From Impatiens glandulifera (Eukaryota; Streptophyta; Magnoliopsida; Ericales; Balsaminaceae): 64,000 nucleotides of DNA. Made by a program: the position numbers and the translations under genes. Where the stretch lies: positions 62,583,910 to 62,647,909 of the forward strand of contig NC_061862.1 of NCBI RefSeq assembly GCF_907164915.1, given 5' to 3'. Below, one piece after another: positions 31,705 through 40,706 of the stretch. Position 1 is the first letter of the stretch, and every line of letters begins with the position of its first letter. The notes below the pieces were generated by a model. That model was given only the letters and a program-made list of their open reading frames with translations. It made no database searches and was not told the origin of the DNA.

Positions 31705-34509
31705 CTATTCCGAGTCCGTGAATTCATAGGCACTCTTCTTTTTCTTCGGTTGCGGTGGCGGTTGCGGTTGCGGTTGCGTGGAGTGTCGTGGTCGTTTAGA
31801 TCGGGACCGCAGCTGTTCTTCGAATTCATCCTCGACTTGATCGTCTTGCTGCGAAGTACCCGTCTCGACCGGGTCAGAGATTGTATTGAGCATTTCCACA
31901 ATCCGAACTTTCTTAGGAGCCGGCTTCTTTCTTTTCTTTGGTTCTGAAGCAGAGGCGGCCGCCTTCTTCTTTTTCTCGTGTTCCTTTGCAAATCCCGCCA
32001 GCCTTCGTTGCTCCGTTTCTAATCTTTCGGCATCCGCTGCGGCCTGTCTTGCCACTTGTTCAGCATATCCTGGATATAAAAGCCCGGCCCTTCTTATTCT
32101 TTCGGCCTCTACTTCTTCCTCGGTCAGCTGAGTCGCTCGCGGCGCCTCTTTGTCTTTGCTAACTTCGGCGTCCAGCCTTTCCTGGACTCTCTTAGCAACC
32201 AGAGCATCGGCCTCTATAGCCGCGGCATCCGCGACTTCCTTAGCTTTCAGGATTTCGGCTATCTGTTCTGTAAGTGCCTTTACCTCGGACACGAGAGTCT
32301 TATTTGATTTTTCCAGCACCGAGACTCGGTCAATTGTCGTGTCGACCCGGTCGAAATCCTTCTTTAATTCCGAAGTGATACCCTCCAGAGCTACAATATG
32401 CTGAGCACAGTTTGCTCGCTCACCGGCTTCTTCCCACAGTCCGGTGCTGAGTTCCGCTAGGCGTGCTTGATGTTGATCCACAACCTTCTTTGTCACATCG
32501 GCGAACTGCATGGCCGTATCGAAAATGTTCTCGCATCTATCCTTGAGCGGTTGAAGCTTAGAGACGTTGTGGTCAAGTATGCGGTCATCAATCTGCTCTG
32601 ATATTGATGCCTCAAATTTCTGAAGCCGGTCTTCAATCTGCCCTGATGTGGACACTTCAAATTTCTTAAGTTGCTCACCAATCCGTCCTGAAACGGATGC
32701 TTCAAACTCTTGGAGCCGGTCTTCAATCCATTCCTTAGGAGGAACTGAAACGGAGGCTTCCGGTGGTGGAGAGGGGATTGACTGTTCGGTGGGATCGGGA
32801 TCGGCTCTTGCACTGGAATCTATCAGTGCAGCATTCTCATTAGGAGGTTCCAATGTGACCGCATCCTCCAAGTTCATTACCGCAACCTCTGAGATTGGTA
32901 CCTCGACATTTTCTAAACTCTGTACCTCAACAGTCTTTGAAGTCGGTATCTCAGCATTTTCCTGCATCGGTGTCTCAATGTCCCTCGGTGTCTCAATGTC
33001 CCTCGGTGTCTCAGTGTCCTCTCTTGAAGTTGTTGTCCAGTCAATTGGAAATTCTTCGATGACTGGAGCGGTATATACCGGTACTTGTTTCTGATTGCAT
33101 ATGGCTTCCAGCCGCTCTATTTCCTGCCGAATTTCCAGTTTGCCCTTTTCAAGCTTTTCCAATACTCGCGGTGCTACTGTAGACACCGATCCCCCTTCGG
33201 CATATTCTTCCTTAATCTTTCTGATACGCCTTCTTAGCTGTCGAAGATGACTTCTCGGTATCAGTAGGCAAGTTCGGCATTGTACCTCATGAATGGTATT
33301 GGATTTTGTGAGGCTTAAGATCATCTTCTCGACTTCCTCCAATCTGGCGATGCAATTTTCTTGCGAGAGGTCTGATAGGATGTCTTTATACTTTGTATTA
33401 TACCGGTACTCATGCCACTCCAGATATAAGTCTATGACGTCCTCGTCCCGCTTGTTGATGCCGAAAAAGATATTCTGTGCTAATCTTTCGGCCTCGGCTT
33501 CATCGGCTTCTTCCCTGCTGAGGCCTTCATTATTGGCACCTGTGTCAACCCCGTCCTCACCCTCGGTGGTCTCAGGATTGAAGCTATGTTCGGCATCGTT
33601 CGGACTTCTAGCCGAAAGATCATCGTCATGGTCCGTTCTATTTTCGGTTCCCTCTGTGTCGGCTTCCTCATTGTCCCACTCCTCATCCTCTGTTTGTTGA
33701 GGTGGGTCTTCGAAAATTACCTTTTCTTTTCTCTTTCCTCCGGTGTTTTCTTTTGCCGGGGCATTTTTCTTCGCGGCTTTCTTCTTTCGGCCACCTGAGG
33801 AACTGGAGGCCGACTGCTTTCTTGGAAGAAATTGCCTCGAACGAATGATACAACGTTTTATTATCCCAACACCGGGACCGACATTGATGTTTAGGTGTAA
33901 GAAGATCTTACCGAGTTGTACGGCATACCCCCATGACCTGGCTGAATCTGATCTTACCATGTCCATGAGGTTGCTGAATACCGATCTTGCCCAGTTCACT
34001 TCTGTTCCTTCCATCAGACGAAAAATCATTTTGATTTTGTCTCTTGTCAGATTGCTGAAATTCCCTCCTCTTGCCAGTATCGCCCTGGCAAATACGTCAC
34101 ATGCCGGGATAAGCTCCGGTTTCAGCATCCGTTTCTTTCCGGATGTGGTAACCGGCTTGTTGGTCGCCGATAAGACGCGGCGAGCTGTTTTATAAGTTTC
34201 CTCGTCTATCTCTGCCATTGCGTCCATGCCGGTAGTTGGAAGACGCAAACTCTCGGCCACCACTGCTTCGGTGATCTCAACTTGAGAACCGCAAACTGTT
34301 GCGAGGATCCTATCGTATGAGATGGTTGCGGTTTTGAAGAACTCTTCGACCGCGTTCTTGTAAATTACGTGAGGGCCATCTAGAAAATATCCCAGACCGG
34401 TTTTAATCAGTCGGTCAATAACTTCTTTTGCCTCGGTTGTTCCATTCTGCCGAATCTCTTCAAAGTCCACTTGAGAGTATAGTTTGAATAATACCGAATC
34501 ACGACCCAT
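31705..34509 (-). CDS. Accessory ORF3, 934-residue coiled-coil protein with plant transposon-protein-like N-terminal domain
   Basis: Residues 1-225 share the pattern of ORF1 and ORF2: VDF near 14, TGLGYFLD at 37-44, EEFF at 55-58, LRLPTTG at 88-94, VNW at 171-173, a hydrophobic SRSWGYAVQLGKIFLHL-type stretch and GPG. It resembles the domain known as putative plant transposon protein (Transposase_32), from memory only. Next come a basic patch RKKKAAKK (241-248), an acidic linker (265-345), a helical middle (330-475), a proline-rich segment (480-592), three 15-residue repeats (595-640) and a long coiled coil (650-850). The C-terminus is basic (PKKRKKPAPKK at 857-867, PKKKK at 921-925). I infer a nuclear protein that oligomerises; no catalytic motif, signal peptide or membrane helix is seen. 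It is the last gene before the 3' LTR. Confidence 0.85.
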   Translation of the reverse strand: MGRDSVLFKLYSQVDFEEIRQNGTTEAKEVIDRLIKTGLGYFLDGPHVIYKNAVEEFFKTATISYDRILATVCGSQVEITEAVVAESLRLPTTGMDAMAEIDEETYKTARRVLSATNKPVTTSGKKRMLKPELIPACDVFARAILARGGNFSNLTRDKIKMIFRLMEGTEVNWARSVFSNLMDMVRSDSARSWGYAVQLGKIFLHLNINVGPGVGIIKRCIIRSRQFLPRKQSASSSSGGRKKKAAKKNAPAKENTGGKRKEKVIFEDPPQQTEDEEWDNEEADTEGTENRTDHDDDLSARSPNDAEHSFNPETTEGEDGVDTGANNEGLSREEADEAEAERLAQNIFFGINKRDEDVIDLYLEWHEYRYNTKYKDILSDLSQENCIARLEEVEKMILSLTKSNTIHEVQCRTCLLIPRSHLRQLRRRIRKIKEEYAEGGSVSTVAPRVLEKLEKGKLEIRQEIERLEAICNQKQVPVYTAPVIEEFPIDWTTTSREDTETPRDIETPRDIETPMQENAEIPTSKTVEVQSLENVEVPISEVAVMNLEDAVTLEPPNENAALIDSSARADPDPTEQSIPSPPPEASVSVPPKEWIEDRLQEFEASVSGRIGEQLKKFEVSTSGQIEDRLQKFEASISEQIDDRILDHNVSKLQPLKDRCENIFDTAMQFADVTKKVVDQHQARLAELSTGLWEEAGERANCAQHIVALEGITSELKKDFDRVDTTIDRVSVLEKSNKTLVSEVKALTEQIAEILKAKEVADAAAIEADALVAKRVQERLDAEVSKDKEAPRATQLTEEEVEAERIRRAGLLYPGYAEQVARQAAADAERLETEQRRLAGFAKEHEKKKKAAASASEPKKRKKPAPKKVRIVEMLNTISDPVETGTSQQDDQVEDEFEEQLRSRSKRPRHSTQPQPQPPPQPKKKKSAYEFTDSE

Positions 34510-34993
34510 GTTTGAAGAATTTGAGAATGAGAGAATTCGGCTTCAAAGAATTTAGTTGCTTAGAGAGAGAAAGTGAATCTGTGTGAAAATGAAAAATATG
34601 ACGAAGGCCCCCTTTTATAGGCACGGTTTGGAAGCCAAACCGTCCCATCATGAATGGGCGGGAGTTTTCCCTCCAAAACGAAAGGACGCCAAACAGTGGG
34701 CGGTTACGTACGGATCAATGGGCGGCATTTTTGAGCGGGAGATTTCCCTCCAAAATTTGTCTATGTCATGGATGACACAATCTTTTCTTTGATACCGAAT
34801 GAACAATCGGTTTCAGACATTTCGATTAACAGTTCAGATTTTATGAAACCGGATAGGAGCGAGTTAATATTTGGTTACTTAGATAAATTTGCAAAGGTTA
34901 GAGGGACACGGTCATTGAAACTAAAGCAATATTTTAGACCGAAACGAAGGAGTACATAGAGAAAACTGATAAGATGATACGAAAGATAGACAT
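34510..34993 (-). promoter_or_regulatory. Intergenic promoter region of ORF3, copy 1
   Basis: The minus strand shows CTATAAAAGG at 34611-34620, about 105 bp before the ORF3 ATG. Directly upstream is the hairpin-forming CGGTTTGG-AAG-CCAAACCG (34625-34643). Farther up are GGAGGGAAA and GCGGGA motifs in both orientations (34655-34760), resembling E2F-type sites (TTSSCGSS). Copy 2 keeps the TATA box, hairpin and GC-rich boxes. The rest, up to ORF2, is non-coding. Confidence 0.5.
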
Positions 34994-35701
34994 TTAGGCA
35001 GTAAACACCATCTTGGAATACTTTTCCACCACCGCATCTGCATCAAGAATGTTTGAGGAGGATGCCGGTGTGCCCGGTCCAAAATCTGGCCGGTACTTGA
35101 GAATCAATCTGCTGATGTGGGGTGCAAAGCCGAGACCCTTCTTGGTCCGCACCATTTTCCTCAAGATTTGATAGAGAACCGTTGCCCAATTTATGGGCGT
35201 GTGGTTGTAGATGTGAGTCATCATATTATAGGTATTCTTTGAATACCGCTGACTTACAGATTGGCACAGAATGGACCGAGTGACAATCTCAAGAAGTAGC
35301 TGAGTGCTACGACCGAGACGGGTCTTTAACCCATGGGGTTCCACCGTATCGAAGGTTGCAGAGCAGCGGAACCCATAATAGTATTCATCGGTTCCCTCCA
35401 TGGCAGGAAAATCAGAGAACCCTTCTTTGGGCAGATTGAAAAGGGAGGCAAATTCGGCTTCATCAAGCCGGAAGGTATGATTCCTTACAGTGGTTACAAT
35501 GCGATCTCCCCAGTTGATGGCATTTCTGAAAAATTCCTTGACATCCTCAGTCAGTATGGGACCGGATTCGTCAAGGAAGGCTTGAAGACCGGTAACAATG
35601 AGACTTTCAAACATGTGTTTCTTTGGATGGTCATAGTCCCATTCGGCCAAGCATGAGCCGAAGTCAACACTTAGAAAATTTCCCAAAGTTCGGCTTGGCA
35701 T
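34994..35701 (-). CDS. Accessory ORF2, 235-residue paralogue of ORF1 and the ORF3 N-terminus
   Basis: The ATG at 35701 begins MPSRTLGNFLSVDFGSC, conserved in copy 2 (start 55890), which fixes the start. Shared family marks: VDF (12-14), TGLQAFLD (37-44), VKEFFRNA (54-61), NLPKEGFSDF (88-97), QLLLEIVTRSIL (135-146), INW, LGFAPHISRLIL (near 193-204) and FGPGTPASSS. It is a single domain of the putative plant transposon-protein type, with no zinc finger, catalytic triad, signal peptide or membrane helix visible. It lies 487 bp after ORF1, in its own transcription-unit-like setting with an upstream TATA-like box. Copy 2 is about 60% identical by eye, the most diverged of the three. Confidence 0.85.
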   Translation of the reverse strand: MPSRTLGNFLSVDFGSCLAEWDYDHPKKHMFESLIVTGLQAFLDESGPILTEDVKEFFRNAINWGDRIVTTVRNHTFRLDEAEFASLFNLPKEGFSDFPAMEGTDEYYYGFRCSATFDTVEPHGLKTRLGRSTQLLLEIVTRSILCQSVSQRYSKNTYNMMTHIYNHTPINWATVLYQILRKMVRTKKGLGFAPHISRLILKYRPDFGPGTPASSSNILDADAVVEKYSKMVFTA

Positions 35702-36187
35702 GATTATGGTCTAGAGAGAAGGGATTCAAGAGGAATACAAGTGATTTTGGATGTGGTAGAGTGAGAGGAAGATGACTCCTTAAATAGGATCGGTTTTGGA
35801 GGGAAAATCTGTGCATTGATTGTCAGTTTTGTCTTATTAAGGAAGAGAATCTTTCCCTTTTAATGATGCATGGGGAAGGAGCAGATTGCAAGGCTCGAGG
35901 TAAATATTAGTTGGGAAGCAACCAGATTAGTTGGAAAGTAAATATGTAGGTGGTTGGGAGTTATCTCATTAAATAAGATTATCTCATTAAGTGCATTTAT
36001 CACATAAACAACATTGATTAGATAGAGACCGAAAGTGGTAGAGATAAAGCCGAAATATGTCATACAGAAATAAGAAACACGAATAGAACCGAAGTGGACA
36101 TGGATGAGGCCGATATGGTCAGATTTGAGTCGAATAATAATACATCCGGTGCATGAAGCAAAATGACCGGATGCAAGAAGGAGTGAC
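35702..36187 (-). promoter_or_regulatory. Intergenic promoter region of ORF2, copy 1
   Basis: TATTTAAGGAG on the minus strand (35777-35787) lies about 80 bp before the ORF2 ATG; copy 2 has the better TATATAAGGAG at the same place. Upstream, TTTTCCCTCCAAAACCG is shared with the ORF3 promoter. Open frames crossing this region (such as 36309-35860) are not conserved as proteins in copy 2 and are not called. Confidence 0.5.
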
Positions 36188-36907
36188 TTAGCGGTTCCTC
36201 CTCCACTCTTCCTCAACCCGATCGTAGAACGAGTCGATGATCTCCTTGGTGAACACTTGGCTGCGGTCCAGATCTTCGCCTGGACAGGTTGGGACCCCAA
36301 GCTCCTCAAACAGTCGGCTGATCTGGGGAACGAGTGCTACTGACCTGGTGCCGATTATCCAAATAAGGACATCGAACAACACCCTGGACCAGTTGACCGG
36401 CGTCCTTGTTATGATGGCCGCCATCATATTGAACGTTGCCGTGCAATATGTGTTGGTTACATCTTTCCCGAGGATGCTCCTCCCTATGATGTCGTTGAGG
36501 AGCTGGTATTCAGCCCTCAAGGGATATTTAGAGCCATGGTCATCGACGGGCTCATCAGATCGAGAGAGAGAGAGAGAGACCTCAGCCTTAGTGTCGGCTG
36601 GAGGATGGAGGTCCGTGAGCCCTTGTTTGGGCAGACCGAAGCACCGAGCAAAATCTTGCTCGGTGAAATCAAAGAGAGTACCTCCAACTTTCGATTGGAT
36701 GTGGGTATTGAAATATGGTGTCCCCCGGTACACCCTAGCATTGTTGAAAAATTCCACGACAGACTGAGGATAGATGGTTTGATTATCATCCAGAAAGTAC
36801 TGGAGGCCGGTATCCTCCAGCTGTTTGATCATTCGATACAGATCATAGTGATCTGTATCGGAGCAAGATTCAAAGTTAACTTGTAGGATGTTTGTGAAGA
36901 TAGACAT
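36188..36907 (-). CDS. Accessory ORF1, 239-residue paralogue of ORF2 and the ORF3 N-terminus
   Basis: Starts MSIFTNILQVNFESCSDTDH at 36907. Family marks: VNF (10-12), TGLQYFLDD (33-41), VVEFFNNARV (50-59), FDFTEQDFARCFGLPKQGL (79-97), YQLLNDIIGRSILGKDV, MMAAIITRTPVNWSRVLFDV, VPQISRLFEELG and CPGE. A basic EEEWRRNR tail follows. It is the first gene after pol, separated by ~520 bp. Hydrophobic LFDVLIWIIG is too short and too conserved across soluble paralogues to suggest a membrane span, so an envelope role is unlikely. About 80% identical to copy 2 by eye. Biochemical role unknown. Confidence 0.85.
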   Translation of the reverse strand: MSIFTNILQVNFESCSDTDHYDLYRMIKQLEDTGLQYFLDDNQTIYPQSVVEFFNNARVYRGTPYFNTHIQSKVGGTLFDFTEQDFARCFGLPKQGLTDLHPPADTKAEVSLSLSRSDEPVDDHGSKYPLRAEYQLLNDIIGRSILGKDVTNTYCTATFNMMAAIITRTPVNWSRVLFDVLIWIIGTRSVALVPQISRLFEELGVPTCPGEDLDRSQVFTKEIIDSFYDRVEEEWRRNR

Positions 36908-37431
36908 TTCGCCTTAGAGATGGAGAGAGTGTTTTGCCTTAGCTTTGTTTTGTGAGTGTTTGAGTGAATGAGTATTCCCTTTAAATACTGGTTTCGGGGC
37001 TAGCCTATTGTCCGGGCATTAAGTGAGATGATGCGTATTAACTGCAGGGTAGGAATCTTTGCATAAAATAGGCAACTTTGCAGGTCTAGGTGTCGGTCAT
37101 AGGCCTGGACTGTGAAAGATATTAAAAGATCTTCACGTCTTTTTAGGCACGACCAGGTTTATTTAAAAAGGCAATGATGCAGAGCAGAGACCTTTAACCT
37201 CTGATAACTATTCCTCTTTTGTTTGAATTTCAAATAATCTGGGGTAGCTTTCTTCCGAACCGGTCAGCTATCAGTTGTTCATCCCGATGCGGTTATGTGG
37301 TGCATGCACCAAGTAGCCGGTCGGTTTACTCTATCTGATAGGCTGTGCGGTTCTTCCACAAACACCCCGAAGATTCAAAGTTCAACATCTTAGGAAGAAT
37401 TACCGGTTTGTCTGTCTGAACCGATTTCCTT
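36908..37431 (-). promoter_or_regulatory. Intergenic promoter region of ORF1, copy 1
   Basis: TATTTAAAGGG on the minus strand (36977-36987) lies about 70 bp before the ORF1 ATG and is preserved in copy 2. The region separates pol from the accessory genes and has no coding content. Between copies it is only about 85% similar by eye, against ~95% in pol, so the change in divergence begins here. Confidence 0.5.
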
Positions 37432-40400
37432 TTAAGTATCCTTTGGGAGGATTTGGTTAATATCGGTTAAGCCGAGAGTAAGTCTAAATTGAGAAAACTT
37501 AGCTTCCTGCAGCGGCTTCGTGAAGATATCGGCTACTTGCTGATCGGTCGGTACGTACTCCAGCCGGATATGCTTCAGCGTGACATGCTCTCGGATGAAG
37601 TGATGTCTGATGTCGATGTGCTTGGTTCTGGAGTGGAGAACCGGGTTGTAGGTGATTGCAATGGCACTTGTGTTGTCACAGAATATCGGGGACTCTTCGG
37701 CTATGATACCGAAGTCCTTCAGCTGCTGTTGGATCCAGAGGAGTTGAGAGCAGCAGCTTCCGGCCGCCAAGTATTCAGCCTCCGCAGTTGATGTGGCCAC
37801 TGATGTCTACTTCTTGCTATGCCATGACACCAGTCGGTCACCTAGGAACTGACATGTTCCACTGGTGCTCTTTCTGTCAATCTTGCAGCCTGCATAGTCT
37901 GCGTCTGAGTAGCTCGTTAGATTGAATGATGAGTCCTTTGGGTACCACAGACCGACATCAGGTGTGCCTTTTAGATACTTCAGTATCCTCTTTGCGGCTG
38001 TGTAGTGGGATTGCTTTGGATTTGCTTGAAATCTCCCACACACACCAACTGCAAACAGGATGTCTGGTCTACTCGCTGTCAGGTACAGTAGGGAACCGAT
38101 CATGCCTCGGTATGCAATCTGATCTACTGATTGGCCTTCATCGTCCCTGTCCAGTTTGATTGATGAGCTCATTGGAGTGGCCGCCGAGGAGCAGGTGTCC
38201 ATACCGAACTTCTTTAGCAGCTCCTTGGTATATTTCGGTTGACTGATGAATGTTCCTTCCTTAAGTTGTTTAACCTGAAGACCTAGGAAGAACTTAATTC
38301 TCCCATCATACTCATTTCGAATTTATCAGTCATCATTTTTGAGAACTTGTCACAGAGCTTTGGATCGGTGGAACCGAAAATAATATCATCTACATAAATT
38401 TGAACAAGTAAGATATGTTCCTTCTTTTCAAACTTGAACAAAGTTTTATCCACCGATCCGATGGTGAAGTCATGCTCTAATAGAAATGCGGTTAGCGTAT
38501 CATACCAGGCCCTATGTGCTTGCTTTAGACCGTATAAAGCTTTGTTCAGCCGGTACACATGATTTGGAAATGCAGCATTTTTGAAACCGGGTGGCTGTTC
38601 AACGTACACTTCTTCACGTATATCACCGTTCAGAAATGCACTTTTAACATCCATTTGAAAGACTTTGAAATTTTTGAAAGCAGCAAATGCAAGAAAAATC
38701 CTAATGGCTTCAATCCTGGCTACAGGAGCAAATGACTCTTCAAAATCAATGCCTTCTTCCTGTTTGTAACCTTGAGCCACTAATCTGGCTTTGTTCCTCG
38801 TGACCAAACCGTCTTCATTGAGTTTGTTTCTGAATACCCATCTTGTTCCTATGACCGATTTATCTTTCGGTCTGGGAACTAAGTACCAGACTTTACTACT
38901 CTCAAACTGGTTTAGTTCTTCTTGCATTCCCAAGATCCAATCCGGATCTGACAGTGCTTCATCTATTCTTTTCGGTTCAATCTGGGATATAAAAGCAGAG
39001 TTAAAATATCCTTCCAGAAGTTGACTCCTAGTTCGAACAGGTTCTGAAGGGTCACCAATAATTTGCTCAGGAGGATGTTTACTGTTTCTTCTGAGGTTCA
39101 GTTCAGGAGTGTCTACCAGGTTGCCGTTTGTTTGATCAAGGCTAGACTTGTCGGTAGGCTGAACGAGATTGTCAGACCGACCGACTCCCTCGGATTGGAC
39201 CGAAGTGTCAGCTTCCTGTTGTGAAACAGCTTGATCCGGCTGGGTATCAATGTTACCCATTAGGTCATGGACGAATCCCCTGAAGACCGGAGTCTCATCT
39301 TCACTATCAGAATGGATATCATTGTTCTCCAATCTGTTGTGTAGGTCAAAGCATGAAGTAGTGTTACTCTCAACCGATTCATCGAAAACAACATGAATTG
39401 TTTCCTCCATGGTTGCAGTTCTATTATTATATACTCTATATGCTTTACTTACTGACGAGTATCCTAGCATAATGCCGGTGTCGGTCTTTGCATCAAAAGC
39501 AGTGAGTTGAGTTTTGCCATTATTATGAATATAACATTTACAACCGAAAATCCTGAGGTATTTAAGCTTAGGAACTCTGTTAAAATAAACCTCATATGGT
39601 GTTTTGTTGTGAAATCTGTTAATCAAGGACCGGTTTTGTGTATGGCATGCAGTGTTGATAGCTTCAGCCCAAAATTTCTGAGCAATACCGGAATCGGCTA
39701 TCATAGACCGTGCGGCTTCCTTGAGAGTCCGGTTTCTTCTCTCGGCCAGGCCATTTTGTTGAAGAGTCCTAGCACTAGACAACTCGTGTCTGATGCCGGA
39801 TTCATCAAGATATGCAGTTAATGTACTATTAGTAAATTCGGTACCTCGATCACTTCGAATGCTGTTGATGCGAGTTGATTTTTCATTTTGCAACCGCTTA
39901 AGAAGTGTGATCAGATTTGATACAGTTTCACGTTTAGATGGTAGAAAAATCACCCAAGTATATCTAGAATAATCATCAATAACTACCATGGTGTAAAGCA
40001 TACCGCCTAGACTAATGACCTGAATCGGTCCAAATAAATCCATGTGAAGAAGATCTAGGCATCGACTAGATTGAATATTTCCATTACTCTTAAAGGATGA
40101 CCTAGTTTGTTTACCCATCTGGCATGCTGAACAGACCTTATCCTGGTTGAACACTATATCAGGAATACCTTCAACTAGCTCTTTACCGCGAATGTAGTTT
40201 AAGGTTTTCATGTTTAGATGGTTTAGTCTCTTATGCCATAGCCAGGTTTGATCAGTCTTAGCTATCATGCATATAGGATGTTCTACTCTTGTTCTCCAGT
40301 CTACTTTATAAATGTTTCCTATCCTATTTCCGGTTAGTAACACAATACCTTGAGAATCTTTAACTAAGCATGCATGTTTAAGAAATTCTACCGTGTATCC

Positions 40401-40706
40401 GGCATCACACATCTGACTGATACTAAGTAGATTAAAACGTAGGTTTTCAACTAAAAGTACGTTATCAATAGTTAGGTTACCATGGACAATCTTACCCTTG
40501 CCCACAGTTTTACCCTTTGAGTTGTCACCGAAGGTAATTGGAGCACCGGTTACTGGTCTGATGTCGATTATCAAATTGCTATTTCCGGTCATGTGCCTGG
40601 AGCAACCGCTGTCCAAAAACCATTCGGAGTTTCCTAGTCGTTTCTTTGGATCCTGCAAAATATACATATTTACAAATGTTTGGTACCCACATTTACTTGG
40701 GTCCAC
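37432..40706 (-). pseudogene. Copia pol (protease, integrase, RT, RNase H), copy 1, lightly broken
   Basis: Protease [12 protein letters not shown] is at residues ~30-41. The integrase zinc-binding HKRLNHLN...CSACQMGK is at ~158-200. The catalytic core has [18 protein letters not shown] and [17 protein letters not shown] has [34 protein letters not shown] and [10 protein letters not shown]. RNase H has [36 protein letters not shown] and [13 protein letters not shown]. Two lesions against copy 2: a 1-base deletion in the run at about 38288-38294 (frameshift after MGELS) and a CAG-to-TAG stop at 37807-37809. The open frame begins upstream of GTG 40706 with no ATG, in the +1 frame relative to gag, and overlaps the gag stop. 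Confidence 0.93.

Noticed and set aside
35860..36309. 149-codon minus-strand frame between ORF1 and ORF2
   Set aside because: Overlaps the end of ORF1 in another frame and is not conserved as protein in copy 2.
34994..36907. Accessory ORFs as envelope genes
   Set aside because: Their position after pol suggested env, but no signal peptide, transmembrane helix, coiled fusion segment or cleavage site is visible in ORF1 or ORF2. The domain repeats three times as a soluble fold.
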